A DNA stretch of 53,400 nucleotides, taken from NCBI GenBank assembly GCA_964505035.1, contig CAZDGK010000003.1, forward strand, positions 1 to 53,400. The letters are read 5' to 3'. The position numbers and the translations under genes were made by a program. Below the pieces are notes generated by a model. That model worked only from the letters and a program-made list of their open reading frames with translations. It had not been told where the DNA came from and made no database searches. The stretch comes from CAZDGK01 sp964505035. GTDB lineage: Bacteria; Patescibacteriota; Saccharimonadia; UBA4664. The number at the start of each line of letters is the position of its first letter. Position 1 is the stretch's first letter. Below, in pieces: positions 33,128 to 41,720 of this stretch.

Positions 33128-34618
33128 CTAGTAGCCAGGGAAATCGTCGGTATGCAGACGCTGGCGCGGCACGCCGGCCTTGGCCAGGGCAGCTGATTGG
33201 CCGTGCACCAAACCACTGGGGCCAGACAGATAGACAGTGCGCTCGTGGAAGTCCGGCACCATGCGGGCCAAGTCCTCGATGCCAAATGGCGGACTGCCTG
33301 GCGGCGGGGTGATGAAATAGGCTAGCAGACCGGCAGATGAGGCCTGCTCAAATAGCTGGCGGTAGGCCAGGGCTTCGGGTTTGGCAGCCAGGTAGAGCAG
33401 CACGACGTCGCGCCGCTGACCGGAATCGAGCAGATACTGGACCTGGCTCCGGAACGGCGTGATGCCGATGCCGCCGGCAATCCAGAGGAGCTTGATGCCA
33501 GGATCGACTGGCAGGGTGAAGTCGCCAACCGGGCCGGTGGCGCTGAGGCGGGCGCCGGGCTGAAGACTCTGCAGCGCGGTCTTGAAGCTGCTGATGCGAC
33601 CCGGACCAAGCTTGAGGCCCAGCCTGATATCGGACTCGGTGGGACTGGCGGCGATGGTGAAGTAGCGGCGGCTGCCTCGCAGGTCGGGGCGGGGATGCAT
33701 CAGGGTCCACTCCAAATATTGTCCAGGCTGGAAGTGGAGCGGGCGGTCGGGTTTGAAGACAAACTCAAAGGTGTCAGCGGCGATGGCGCGCTGCTCCACC
33801 AAGGTGAGCCCCACCCGGCGGACGTGGCCAACTAGGAAGCTCAGGGCATTGCCGATGAGCAGGCAAAGCTCAGGCGTGGTAGCGGCCGGCCCCACATGCA
33901 GCTGGCTGCCAAACAGCGCGGCGACCAGCACCGCATAGCCGTAGCGCCAGCCCCGGGTGGGCGGCATGGTGGTGGGTTCGGTCAGCATAATGCTGGCGAA
34001 AAACACCAGCGGCCAGGAGGTGAAGGCCTGGACGAAGATGCCGGTGGTGAAGTAGCCCTGGGCGGCGGCGGCCAGCGTGATACTGGCCACGCCGGTGGCG
34101 AGAGCAGCTAGGAATAGCCAGCCGCGCTGAAGCTTGCGGACTACCAGAAGGGCAAGCACGGCGACGGCCGGCAATAGCACCGGCGTAGCTACCCACCAGA
34201 TGGCGTGACTATTGCCGAGAATGCCCAGGGCGACGACCGCAAAGGCGGCCGGATTAAAGATGTGGCGATAGCGGACGGCAACGAGGTACTTGGAGGCCAT
34301 GGCGACGACTCCGGCCAGCACGAGCGGGACGACCTCGATGGGGCGAGTGGGCGGGGCCATGATAAAGCACAGAATGAGGGCCGTGACAGCTGGCGACTCA
34401 AAGTTGGTGTCAGCCTTTAATAGCTTGGCCAGGCCAAAATTGGTGACTCGGGTGGTGGTCAGCAGCACGGCGGCCGAGAGCAGTATAGACCAGCCGCCAA
34501 ACGACAACTGGCCGGCAAAGCCCAGGACGGCAGCCACCACAACCAGTATCAGAAGACCGTAATAGACTACGGCGTACATGGTGAGCTGGTTGAGGAGTTT
34601 GTCGAGCAGTCGCAGCAT
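33128..34618 (-). CDS. NqrB/RnfD-like membrane domain fused to ferredoxin-NADP reductase domain
   Basis: 496 residues. Residues about 15-265: eight to nine helices of the NqrB/RnfD superfamily, with MLTEPTTMPPTRGWRYGY at the position of the family's D-P-x-[ST]-x-P loop. Residues about 270-496: FNR-like module with the FAD motif RRYFTIAAS, GPVGDF and the nicotinamide-binding IAGGIGITPFRSQ. It should move electrons from cytosolic NAD(P)H through membrane flavin to the outside. Start ATG 34618 with AAGGGA; third gene of the FMN-binding/ApbE operon, 24 nt after apbE. Confidence 0.88.
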   Translation of the reverse strand: MLRLLDKLLNQLTMYAVVYYGLLILVVVAAVLGFAGQLSFGGWSILLSAAVLLTTTRVTNFGLAKLLKADTNFESPAVTALILCFIMAPPTRPIEVVPLVLAGVVAMASKYLVAVRYRHIFNPAAFAVVALGILGNSHAIWWVATPVLLPAVAVLALLVVRKLQRGWLFLAALATGVASITLAAAAQGYFTTGIFVQAFTSWPLVFFASIMLTEPTTMPPTRGWRYGYAVLVAALFGSQLHVGPAATTPELCLLIGNALSFLVGHVRRVGLTLVEQRAIAADTFEFVFKPDRPLHFQPGQYLEWTLMHPRPDLRGSRRYFTIAASPTESDIRLGLKLGPGRISSFKTALQSLQPGARLSATGPVGDFTLPVDPGIKLLWIAGGIGITPFRSQVQYLLDSGQRRDVVLLYLAAKPEALAYRQLFEQASSAGLLAYFITPPPGSPPFGIEDLARMVPDFHERTVYLSGPSGLVHGQSAALAKAGVPRQRLHTDDFPGY

Positions 34619-34642
34619 GGTGGCGTCCCTTACGCGTTTAGT

Positions 34643-35530
34643 TTAGCTGGTAAACAGGGTCCCGGGGAAGCCGGGCGAAATTTCGGCGCGGTAGTCCTGG
34701 TCGAGAATGACGTATTCAAAGCCAAAATGAGACTGCAGTCGGGATGGCGGGACAAAGAACAAGGCGGTGGTCAGGATATCGGCCACGAGCGCGGTGGGGG
34801 CAGCCACCCAGACCGCCTGGACCGACGTCGGCGAGGCGAGCGTACGCGGGTCGATGATGTGATGAAAACGGCCCCAGTGGCGGCGATTGCCGGCTGAGCC
34901 ACAGAGACTGATGAGGGGATTGGCCGCGCCCAGCTCGGCAACCCCGACAACCAGACTAGGGTCGGCGGGATGCTCCAGGCCGACCCGAAGCGGAGGCGTG
35001 GCGGCCGGCGCGCGGTGGAGTAGGTCGCCGCCAGCGTCAATGGTGTAGGTCGTGAGACCCTGGCTGGCCAGGGTTTCTCCGACCAGATCCACCAAGTAGC
35101 CTTTGCCGGCGGCGCCAAAATCGAGCAGGGCCGGTGCGGTCAGAGTTAGCTGATTGTACCCATCCCAAGCTAAAACTTCATCCCAGGCCGGCGGCTGGCT
35201 CAGTGGCCGCTCCTGCAGTGAGTAGGCGGCGTCGTAGCCCGCGTCGGCCAAAACCTGGCCGATGAGGGGCGTGACGGCAGCACCGGTGAGATCGTAGACC
35301 CGGCGGTAGACGGCCAGCATGGCGGGGGCATCGGGTGGCAGCTGGTACTCCCCCGCCGATGCCGCCATGGCGGCCACCAGCGAATCGGGCCGAAAGCGCG
35401 AATAGGCCTTATCAAACTCGGCAATGCGCTCGCGCACGGCCATGAGCGCGGCCCGGCCGGCCGCAGCCGACAGGTCGCCGGGCAAGTCGAGGCGCCAGCG
35501 CGTGCCAATGGCGTCGAACGTGGTCGTCAC
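34643..35530 (-). CDS. apbE: FAD:protein FMN transferase
   Basis: 295 residues. ApbE motifs: FDKAYSRFRPDS (about 39-50), LDFGAAGKGYLVD, IDAGGDLL and HHIIDPRT with the Mg-binding Asp. It attaches FMN covalently to Thr/Ser of partner proteins. No signal peptide is obvious, unlike many ApbE proteins. Start GTG 35530, eight bases after the stop of the FMN-binding gene. Its substrate is probably the neighbouring FMN-binding protein. Confidence 0.93.
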   Translation of the reverse strand: MTTTFDAIGTRWRLDLPGDLSAAAGRAALMAVRERIAEFDKAYSRFRPDSLVAAMAASAGEYQLPPDAPAMLAVYRRVYDLTGAAVTPLIGQVLADAGYDAAYSLQERPLSQPPAWDEVLAWDGYNQLTLTAPALLDFGAAGKGYLVDLVGETLASQGLTTYTIDAGGDLLHRAPAATPPLRVGLEHPADPSLVVGVAELGAANPLISLCGSAGNRRHWGRFHHIIDPRTLASPTSVQAVWVAAPTALVADILTTALFFVPPSRLQSHFGFEYVILDQDYRAEISPGFPGTLFTS

Positions 35531-35538
35531 GCTAGAGC

Positions 35539-36036
35539 CTAGCTCTGGGCTTGGGCTTTAATTTGGGCGACAGCGTCGTTGAAGCCGCCGGAAGTGAGCG
35601 ACGACCCGGAGACGCGGTTGAGACTGAGGGTGCTGAGTGGCTTGCCAACGACCTGAGCACGGTAGCCACTGATGAACATGGTTTGATACTGGCGCGACTC
35701 GCCGTCGATGGCGCCACTGACGGCCGAGGTAGCCGTGACAACATCATGCTGTACGGTCAGCGTGATGCGGATGGACTGGGCGCCGCCGGGCGAAATATAT
35801 TGGCCGGTAGCGGCATAGGTGCCGTCGCGATAGGCGGAAGCGCCGGATGTGGGTGTGGTGCTGGGCGCAGGAGCCGCGTCGCCTGGTGTGGGGGTAGCGG
35901 TGGGCTGGTCGGTGACAGCAAGCTGAGACTGCGTGTCGGCGTGACTAAAGGCGGCGTAGGCGGCCAGCACGATGACGAGCAGGCCGACCACGGCCACAAT
36001 ACCGGCAATCCGAAGAGGGGTGTACGACTGGTTCAT
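35539..36036 (-). CDS. membrane-anchored FMN-binding domain protein
   Basis: 165 residues: one N-terminal membrane helix (9-30), a Thr/Pro/Ala linker (40-65) and an FMN-binding domain (about 68-163) of the RnfG/NqrC kind, beginning YRDGTYAATG and ending VSGSSLTSGGFNDAV. The flavinylation motif is normally SGAT-x-TS; here it is SGSS-LTS (143-149), so the acceptor would be Ser146 or Thr148. Faces outside. Start ATG 36036, AAGGAG site; first of three coupled genes. Confidence 0.88.
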   Translation of the reverse strand: MNQSYTPLRIAGIVAVVGLLVIVLAAYAAFSHADTQSQLAVTDQPTATPTPGDAAPAPSTTPTSGASAYRDGTYAATGQYISPGGAQSIRITLTVQHDVVTATSAVSGAIDGESRQYQTMFISGYRAQVVGKPLSTLSLNRVSGSSLTSGGFNDAVAQIKAQAQS

Positions 36037-36098
36037 AACGCTCCTTGATATGTGATGAGCATAGCGCGGTCAGGCTTAATTATAGCTGAGGAGAGGCG

Positions 36099-36629
36099 CT
36101 ACCGCCGTTTGAATTCTTCCCACTGCTGGTCAAACTGGGCGCGTAGCTCGGGCTCGATGGCGGGATTGACGAGACCGTCGAGCGAGCGGCGATGGATGAG
36201 AGCGTCGCGAACCTCGGTGGCAGAGATCTTGGGTGAGCTGCCGTCGAAGCGATTGGTGATGACGACGTGGCGGCCATCATCGAGAAAGAAGCGCACGTCT
36301 TCATCTGAGCCACCATAGAACTGGACCTGGGACGGGTCGGCGCCGGCCAGGCGAATGAGATCGTCGAGGGCCAGCAGCCACTCGGGATCGGAGTCGAAGT
36401 CGTGCAGGTCGACAATGCGCAGGCTCGGAAACAGCGTTTTGACGAAGTGACGGCGAGTTTCGTAGGCGAAGAAGTGACGCAATGAGGTGGGTCCGGCCGC
36501 GCGACAGAGCACGAGCAGGCAGTGGTCCGGGCCCCAATCGGCCAGCATGCGCTGGATGACTTGCTCATGGCCGAGGTGAACGGGGTTGAGGCGGCCGACA
36601 AAAACGCCAAATTTGACCTTGCGTGGCAT
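36099..36629 (-). CDS. nicotinamide-nucleotide adenylyltransferase-like protein
   Basis: 176 residues, cytidylyltransferase-like fold: GRLNPVHLGHEQVI (about 12-25) is the GRFNPxHxGH motif and ISATEVRDAL near 137 the ISxTxxR motif. Resembles archaeal-type NadM/bifunctional NMNAT; substrate not certain. TACAAT 6 nt before ATG 36629, leaderless. It lies upstream of the flavin operon on the same strand. Confidence 0.82.
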   Translation of the reverse strand: MPRKVKFGVFVGRLNPVHLGHEQVIQRMLADWGPDHCLLVLCRAAGPTSLRHFFAYETRRHFVKTLFPSLRIVDLHDFDSDPEWLLALDDLIRLAGADPSQVQFYGGSDEDVRFFLDDGRHVVITNRFDGSSPKISATEVRDALIHRRSLDGLVNPAIEPELRAQFDQQWEEFKRR

Positions 36630-36716
36630 ATTGACATTGTAGACTATTGATTTATTGTAATATTTGTGCTACGGTTACATTTAGATCGGTAACTACAAGG
36701 CCCCGAGGAGGCCCCT

Positions 36717-36881
36717 ATGGACCACGCCGAGATCGTCAACCGCCTGGCCGTTCTCCTGAACTGCAAGCCCGAAGAGGTCGAGGACCGCGTTCGCGGCCTC
36801 ATCATGTCGGAGAGTGGTCTCCGCCGAGACCTTCAGCACCTGGGAGACGTGGCGGGCGAGCTCTTCCCCGCGAAGTCCTGA
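36717..36881 (+). CDS. small acidic helical protein (54 aa)
   Basis: A 54-residue ORF starting with MDHAEIVNRL and ending GELFPAKS, rich in helix, unknown family. Supported by GAGGAGG five to six nt before ATG 36717 and a plausible promoter (TTGATT/17/TACGGT, about 36650-36680). Confidence 0.6.
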   Translation: MDHAEIVNRLAVLLNCKPEEVEDRVRGLIMSESGLRRDLQHLGDVAGELFPAKS

Positions 36882-37122
36882 CCACCGACAGCCACTCGTT
36901 CTCGCGGCCTTGCGCAACGCACCGCCCGAGAACACAACCTGAACAGACACACATGATGGGTGTTTTTTGTTTTACGCCCCGAACNNNNNNNNNNACGACA
37001 CCCCCGCAACCCCCTTTTCGGGGGTCAGGTGTTTCCACCGTGGGCCCTCTCCTTCCATAATACCAAAACGGGGGGCCCCGGGGGGCGCCCCCGCTGGCCG
37101 GATGGGATCCGGCGGCTGAGAG
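36882..37122. other. intergenic stretch with GC-rich hairpins and a 10-N gap
   Basis: Holds a weak hairpin plus T6 (near 36950-36968), an assembly gap (36985-36994), a strong nested hairpin ACACC..ACCCCC/GGGGGT..GGTGT (36999-37032), and a G/C homopolymer hairpin (37068-37095) that on the minus strand ends in GTTTTGG and may terminate the 37123 gene. No gene seen. Confidence 0.5.
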
Positions 37123-37455
37123 CTAATTGATGTTGGAACGAACCAGCGCTCGGACCTCGACGTCGGTGGTGAGGGCATTGAGCCACTGGTGAACCAGCGC
37201 CTCACCACGGGCCGACCGCTGCTCGAACGGCACGCTGAGCGCCTCTGCCAGCTCGGCGTAGAGCGTAAAGGCGCCGTCGAGGATGTTGAAGATGCCGGTC
37301 CAGGTCTTGTCCTGGTCGGCGTGACGCAGGATGAACTGGCGCGCAGCCGAGGTGGCCGGCGAACTGTCGATGCGCCGGAGAGCGCCCTCGAGGTCGTTGG
37401 CCTCGGGCAGCCTGATCAGGCGCTGATTGACCGGCACCTGGGTGGATGCGTCCAT
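37123..37455 (-). CDS. soluble protein, unknown (110 aa)
   Basis: 110 residues, helical, no known domain. Start ATG 37455 after GAAGGGAG. Promoter TAGACT (37515-37520)/17/TATAGT (37492-37497), which overlaps the end of the next gene. Stand-alone class. Confidence 0.65.
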   Translation of the reverse strand: MDASTQVPVNQRLIRLPEANDLEGALRRIDSSPATSAARQFILRHADQDKTWTGIFNILDGAFTLYAELAEALSVPFEQRSARGEALVHQWLNALTTDVEVRALVRSNIN

Positions 37456-37517
37456 GCGAAACTCCCTTCGCTAGGTGGCATGGATTGGCCTACTATACCC
37501 TATCTTGTCCGTGTAGT

Positions 37518-37937
37518 CTAGACGCCCATGAGGCCGATGACGAGACCCATGACCATGAGAGTGACGAACTCATTGCCGATATTGAGGGCCGTGAGAGCCA
37601 TCGGGCGGCCTTCGAAGGCGTCGTGGGTGATGAAGCGAGCGGCGGTGAAGCCCAACCAGGTCCAGAAGGCGGTACTGAGAGCGTCCTGGAGGTAGCTGTG
37701 GCCGAAGAATTGGTTCGACAGATAGGTGACGTGAGCCAGGACATAGGCGGTCAGCAGGGAGACAATGACGGTGATGATCATCGGCTTCATGATGCTGCCG
37801 CGGTCCTTGGTGGTGTCGATTCTGGCGAGTTTGACCCAGATGGGGGCGAAGGTTTTCGGGCTGTACCAAACGGCGCCGATCACCAGCGAGCTGAGCATCG
37901 CCAGCAAGACGGCGAGGTAATTGACTTGGACATCCAT
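37518..37937 (-). CDS. DUF1761 family membrane protein
   Basis: 139 residues, four membrane helices; VIGAVWYSPKTFAPIWVKL near residue 20 and WLGFTAARFITHDAFEGRP are typical of DUF1761. Function unknown. Start ATG 37937 with GGAG upstream. Confidence 0.85.
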   Translation of the reverse strand: MDVQVNYLAVLLAMLSSLVIGAVWYSPKTFAPIWVKLARIDTTKDRGSIMKPMIITVIVSLLTAYVLAHVTYLSNQFFGHSYLQDALSTAFWTWLGFTAARFITHDAFEGRPMALTALNIGNEFVTLMVMGLVIGLMGV

Positions 37938-37972
37938 GATTTTATTAATGCTCCGTTATTGGTTGCATTGTA

Positions 37973-39121
37973 CTAGCGCGGGATGACCTTGAATAGGAAG
38001 CGGTGGCGGACCGCAAACCAAGCCACCGCCGTCATGAAGGCATCGAGGGTGGTGTTGACCAGAAATGAGCTGGGGCCAATGAAGAGCGGGATGGCAAAGA
38101 GCAAGACGCCCTGAATGATGTAGACGTAGAGCGAATTGCGGCCGAATGGCACGAGCAGCCAGCCGCCGAAGCGCAGAATAGGCTCCTCGTAGCGGCGGAC
38201 GAGCGCAAACAGACCGGCCATGACGACGATGAGGATGATGGGGCGGAGCAAGCCGCCGCGGGCATCATTGAACAGGCGGTTGTACATGGTGTTTTGGGAG
38301 GGCGCGGCGATGACAGCGGCCAGTGGCGCAAGGGCAGCCGGGACCTCGGCGGGATACTTGAGCACCTGCTCGGCGCCCAGGACGAAGATGCTGCTCACCA
38401 CGTATATGACGGCGGCCGCGGCGATGGCGGCCGTATAGAGACGCTGCCTGACGGCCGGGGCCAGGCGGCGCACGGCGGCGGTCACGTCATTCCAGTAGTA
38501 GCCGACGAGCAGCCCGAGGAAGAACGGGCACTGCCAGAGTAGGAACGTGACGATCTGGCCGGGGATACTAATGTTGCTCCAATGCCAGATCCAGGCCGCC
38601 AGCGTGAGAGCCAGCGCCGCCCACCACAGCCGGCGGCTCATGAGCCACAACAGTAGCGGGGTTACCACCAGGAAGGCGACATAATAAATGAGGAAATCGG
38701 TCCAGCCATAGCTGTACTGGAGCGTGAGGGTGCGTATGAGCAGATCGAGCCAGCTGCTGGTGGTGTCGAGGCCAGTTTTGACACCAGGCGTGCCCGCGAT
38801 GGTGAGTAGGCGGCCGAGATAGGTGTAGAGAAACGTCAGTACAACCGTAGCCACGAACAGGGTACGGGCGCGAGCCCAAGTGTGGGTGGTGGCCGCCCAG
38901 AGCCCGGCTCGCTGTAGATCCTTGTGCCGGGTGATGCCAATGAGCAGGCCGGAGATAAAGAAAAAGCCATCGGCGTCCGAGAACCAGAGTTGCCCGCGGC
39001 CATCAAACAGCCCCAGAAACGATGGCAGGTAGAATAAGTGGATGCTGGCGATTACAAAAATAAAGTAACCGCGCAGGATATCCAGGGCGATGATGCGCCC
39101 GCTGGTGTCCGGCGTACTCAT
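37973..39121 (-). CDS. OpgC-like acyltransferase
   Basis: 382 residues, about ten membrane helices. GRIIALDILRGYFIFVIASI and WFSDADGFFFISGLLIG are the OpgC signature; family members transfer succinyl or related groups to periplasmic or surface glucans. In a monoderm-like or Patescibacteria cell the acceptor is probably a surface polysaccharide. Start ATG 39121 with TATGCT 7 nt upstream (leaderless), preferred over ATG 39133. Confidence 0.85.
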   Translation of the reverse strand: MSTPDTSGRIIALDILRGYFIFVIASIHLFYLPSFLGLFDGRGQLWFSDADGFFFISGLLIGITRHKDLQRAGLWAATTHTWARARTLFVATVVLTFLYTYLGRLLTIAGTPGVKTGLDTTSSWLDLLIRTLTLQYSYGWTDFLIYYVAFLVVTPLLLWLMSRRLWWAALALTLAAWIWHWSNISIPGQIVTFLLWQCPFFLGLLVGYYWNDVTAAVRRLAPAVRQRLYTAAIAAAAVIYVVSSIFVLGAEQVLKYPAEVPAALAPLAAVIAAPSQNTMYNRLFNDARGGLLRPIILIVVMAGLFALVRRYEEPILRFGGWLLVPFGRNSLYVYIIQGVLLFAIPLFIGPSSFLVNTTLDAFMTAVAWFAVRHRFLFKVIPR

Positions 39122-39202
39122 GAAACCTAGCATACCGCATGAAAGCTGGATTTGGACTGAGAAGTTAGCGGCGGCGAGGCCAATGCGGGCGCGGACATGA
39201 AA

Positions 39203-39228
39203 ACGGCGCTCTCAATACAGAGCGCCGT
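39203..39228 (-). terminator. terminator of the 39245-39709 gene
   Basis: Stem ACGGCGCTCT/AGAGCGCCGT followed by TTTTC on the minus strand. Confidence 0.85.
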
Positions 39229-39244
39229 GGTGTCTGGCCGCGAA

Positions 39245-39709
39245 CTAGGGAGCGATGTCGTCGAGACTTTGGCCGAGCCGCTTATCGAGCTCGTCGTAGG
39301 CCTGCTCCATGGCATCGTAGGTGCTTTCGCTATCCGTCCCATCTTCGAGGTACTCACCCACCGCCAGGAAGAGGCGTTCGTAGGCCATCATGAGGATGCT
39401 CAGAGCGTGCAGCTCCTTGCTTGGCCGTAGGTGGTCACTGTGACGGGTCGACAGCTCGTGCTCGTGCAGCCAAGCCTTGACGAAGCGGTAGTGCGCCATG
39501 GTCTTGCGATGGGCGCTAATTACGCTGCCCCGGCGGTCGCGCCAGTTGACGTAATTGACGGTCTGGCCTCGGGGCGGCCGCTCCTGGTTGAGAGCACCGA
39601 GTGAGGCCTGTAGCTCGTTGATGCGCTGGTACAGGTCTTTGAGCAAGCCACGAGCGCTCGCAACCGACTCTGGCTCGTCGAACCGCAGCTCGACGCCTGT
39701 ATCGGACAA
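39245..39709 (-). CDS. soluble helical protein, unknown (154 aa)
   Basis: 154 residues, helical, charged, no recognised family. Start TTG 39709 with GAGGAGGA upstream. Promoter TTGGCC/17/TATATA (39774-39802) and own terminator. Stand-alone class. Confidence 0.7.
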   Translation of the reverse strand: MSDTGVELRFDEPESVASARGLLKDLYQRINELQASLGALNQERPPRGQTVNYVNWRDRRGSVISAHRKTMAHYRFVKAWLHEHELSTRHSDHLRPSKELHALSILMMAYERLFLAVGEYLEDGTDSESTYDAMEQAYDELDKRLGQSLDDIAP

Positions 39710-39773
39710 GGTTCCTCCTCAAAGGCTGGCGCGGCCGGGTGTTGCCGGCCGACGCGTTTTGGGATGGCTGAAT

Positions 39774-39802
39774 TATATACTAATAGATCAGAGCGAGGCC
39801 AA
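39774..39802 (-). promoter_or_regulatory. promoter of the 39245-39709 gene
   Basis: TTGGCC (39797-39802), 17 nt, TATATA (39774-39779). It overlaps the stop codon of the upstream gene. Confidence 0.6.
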
Positions 39803-40270
39803 GGCCAGATAAACAGCGAGGGCAGCCAGCAGGCTGACGGTGAGCATTTTGGACAATTCTTGGCGGCGGATGATTTGATACATTTGCCAACCAGCCAGGG
39901 CGGCGCCGAGCAGGCCCAGAAGGGCGGCGGCATAGTCGGGGTTGCGGTTGCTGGCAGCGAGGCCGAGAGCGCTGAGCTGGGCGGGGGCGAGCAGCAGCGC
40001 GGTGAGGCCGAGAACCACGAGCGCGACGGCGGCCAGCGCGCGCTTGGCGGCCAGCGGCAGTATGCGCCCGATCAGCGAGCACAGGCCATAGGTAAAAGCG
40101 CCGGTGAAGATGGAGACAATGGCGACATAGGAGCGTAGATCGCCAAATAACAGGACGCCGAAATGGGCGGGCGTACTGACCAGGCTAAGCAGCAGCAGAA
40201 TGCCAGCGCCAATGAGGATACGCTGCTCAAGTAGGGGCTTCGTAACCGGCACTGAGGTAGTTTGTGGCAC
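39788..40270 (-). CDS. polytopic membrane protein, unknown (160 aa)
   Basis: 160 residues with four or five membrane helices and a short polar N-terminus. Family not recognised. Start GTG 40270, two bases after the stop of the VOC gene, so the two are coupled. Confidence 0.65.
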   Translation of the reverse strand: MPQTTSVPVTKPLLEQRILIGAGILLLLSLVSTPAHFGVLLFGDLRSYVAIVSIFTGAFTYGLCSLIGRILPLAAKRALAAVALVVLGLTALLLAPAQLSALGLAASNRNPDYAAALLGLLGAALAGWQMYQIIRRQELSKMLTVSLLAALAVYLALASL

Positions 40271-40272
40271 GG

Positions 40273-40770
40273 TTATTTGGCTTTGTCGAAGGCTTCCTGC
40301 AGCGGGGCGGCCTCGAGTTTGACCATGGGCATCATCGCGCCCATGACGGCCTGCTTTTGCTCGGGCGTGGCAGCGGGGTCGCTCATGAGCTGACCGAGCA
40401 CGGCGGGGATGATTTGCCAGGTGATGCCAAACTTGTCGGTGATCCAGCCGCATTGTTGGGGCTTGCCGCCGTCCATGAGGCGGTCCCAGACCTGGTCGAG
40501 GTCGGCTTGTTTGTCAAACTCGACCACAAATGAGATGCCGCCGGTAAGCTCAAACTGCGGGCCGCCGTCGAGGCACTGGAACTCCAGGCCATTGAGCTCA
40601 AAAACGCCCGTGAGAACCTTGCCCTTGAGCTCGGCCTCGCCCGGGATGCCTTGGTTGCCGGCGTAGCGCTCGATATGGATAATGCGCGAGTTTGGGAACA
40701 GCTGCACATAGAAATTCATGGCGTCTTCAGCCTGGCCGTTGAACCAAATAAAGGGCTTGATTGGCTTCAT
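40273..40770 (-). CDS. VOC-superfamily PhnB-like protein
   Basis: 165 residues. IKPFIWFNGQAEDAMNFYVQ and TDKFGITWQIIP match PhnB/3-demethylubiquinone-methyltransferase-like VOC proteins (PF06983 type). Enzymatic role unknown. Start ATG 40770 with GGGAGGT. Confidence 0.85.
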   Translation of the reverse strand: MKPIKPFIWFNGQAEDAMNFYVQLFPNSRIIHIERYAGNQGIPGEAELKGKVLTGVFELNGLEFQCLDGGPQFELTGGISFVVEFDKQADLDQVWDRLMDGGKPQQCGWITDKFGITWQIIPAVLGQLMSDPAATPEQKQAVMGAMMPMVKLEAAPLQEAFDKAK

Positions 40771-40847
40771 AATGGGACCTCCCGCGATTTTGGGTGAATT
40801 GTAGCATGTATCTGGAAGCGGGACTACTGGCAAGATGTGAATGATAT

Positions 40848-40875
40848 GAGGATGCCACTAATGCGTGACATCCTC
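40848..40875 (-). terminator. hairpin after the 40886-41089 gene
   Basis: Stem GAGGATG/CATCCTC with a 14-nt loop; T-poor on the minus strand. Confidence 0.45.
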
Positions 40876-40885
40876 AGAGCCACGC

Positions 40886-41089
40886 TCAGTCGCGGGGCTT
40901 GGTGGTCGAGGAGGCGGCGCGGGCCTGGTATTCCTGGAAGCTGATGGGGACATCCCAGCCCTGGGGACCGTGCTCACCGTGCTTGAAGCGCCAGCCGTCG
41001 GGGTCGTGGACCACGCGAGTGACGCGGGGGTCTCGCTCCCACTCGGCCGGCGTGCGCAGCTCAGTGGGCGGTGTGGCGGAGGCGTCCAT
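40886..41089 (-). CDS. small soluble protein, unknown (67 aa)
   Basis: 67 residues, no known family. Start ATG 41089 after AAAGGAG. Promoter TTGTTG/17/CATAAT (41134-41162), which overlaps the terminator of the next gene. Confidence 0.65.
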   Translation of the reverse strand: MDASATPPTELRTPAEWERDPRVTRVVHDPDGWRFKHGEHGPQGWDVPISFQEYQARAASSTTKPRD

Positions 41090-41162
41090 GACGGGCTCCT
41101 TTCATGAGTCGAGAGCGCAGTTTGCGCTGGGTAATTATGCCACACTCCTCCGAGCACAACAA

Positions 41163-41189
41163 TGGCTCGGGGATATATTCCCCGAGCCA
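41163..41189 (-). terminator. terminator of the 41204-41593 gene
   Basis: 11-bp stem TGGCTCGGGGA/TCCCCGAGCCA, then TTGTTG. Confidence 0.75.
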
Positions 41190-41203
41190 GATGGCGCCCG
41201 CAC

Positions 41204-41593
41204 CTAGCGAGTGAGGTACAGGGCGTCGACGCCGGTAGCCGGATCGATCTCGGGATACGGGAGGTGGGGCGGCGGGATGACGCCGAAGTCTCCCATATCG
41301 ACCAGCTCACGCATGAGCTGGTAGGCCTCGAGCAGCAGCGGCCAGGACTGTTCGCCAGGACGGCGGTCCTCGGCCTCCAGGGCCTGCTCGAGGGCCGCGA
41401 CCCGCTCCGGATAGAGCTCGGCGAAGCGGTGGAAGGCCGGCCGGTGACGATAGACGTCGCGGAAATCGTCGGGCAGTTTGCTCATGACCAAGAACATCAG
41501 GTAGAAGTTGTTGGCACGGGGCTGCATGGCTTCGACGGAGTCGAACGACATCTGGGCGGCGGGCCGGGTGACGGGCGTGGCAGGTGCGGTCAT
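41204..41593 (-). CDS. soluble helical protein, unknown (129 aa)
   Basis: 129 residues, helical, no recognised family. Start ATG 41593 after TAGGGAGGT; TATAAT near 41627-41632 is a good -10 without a clear -35. Own terminator. Confidence 0.7.
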   Translation of the reverse strand: MTAPATPVTRPAAQMSFDSVEAMQPRANNFYLMFLVMSKLPDDFRDVYRHRPAFHRFAELYPERVAALEQALEAEDRRPGEQSWPLLLEAYQLMRELVDMGDFGVIPPPHLPYPEIDPATGVDALYLTR

Positions 41594-41677
41594 GTGACCT
41601 CCCTACTCGGATGGACAGAAACGTTGATGATTATAACACTAAACCCGCGTTTTGGCTAGGCTTATGCGCAAGCAAAA

Positions 41678-41703
41678 GGCCCCGGTCGTTGTGACCCGGG
41701 GCC
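41678..41703 (-). terminator. terminator of the 41721-41999 gene
   Basis: Stem GGCCCCGG/CCGGGGCC-type, then TTTTGC on the minus strand. Confidence 0.85.
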
Positions 41704-41720
41704 GATCTGGCACATGGGCG

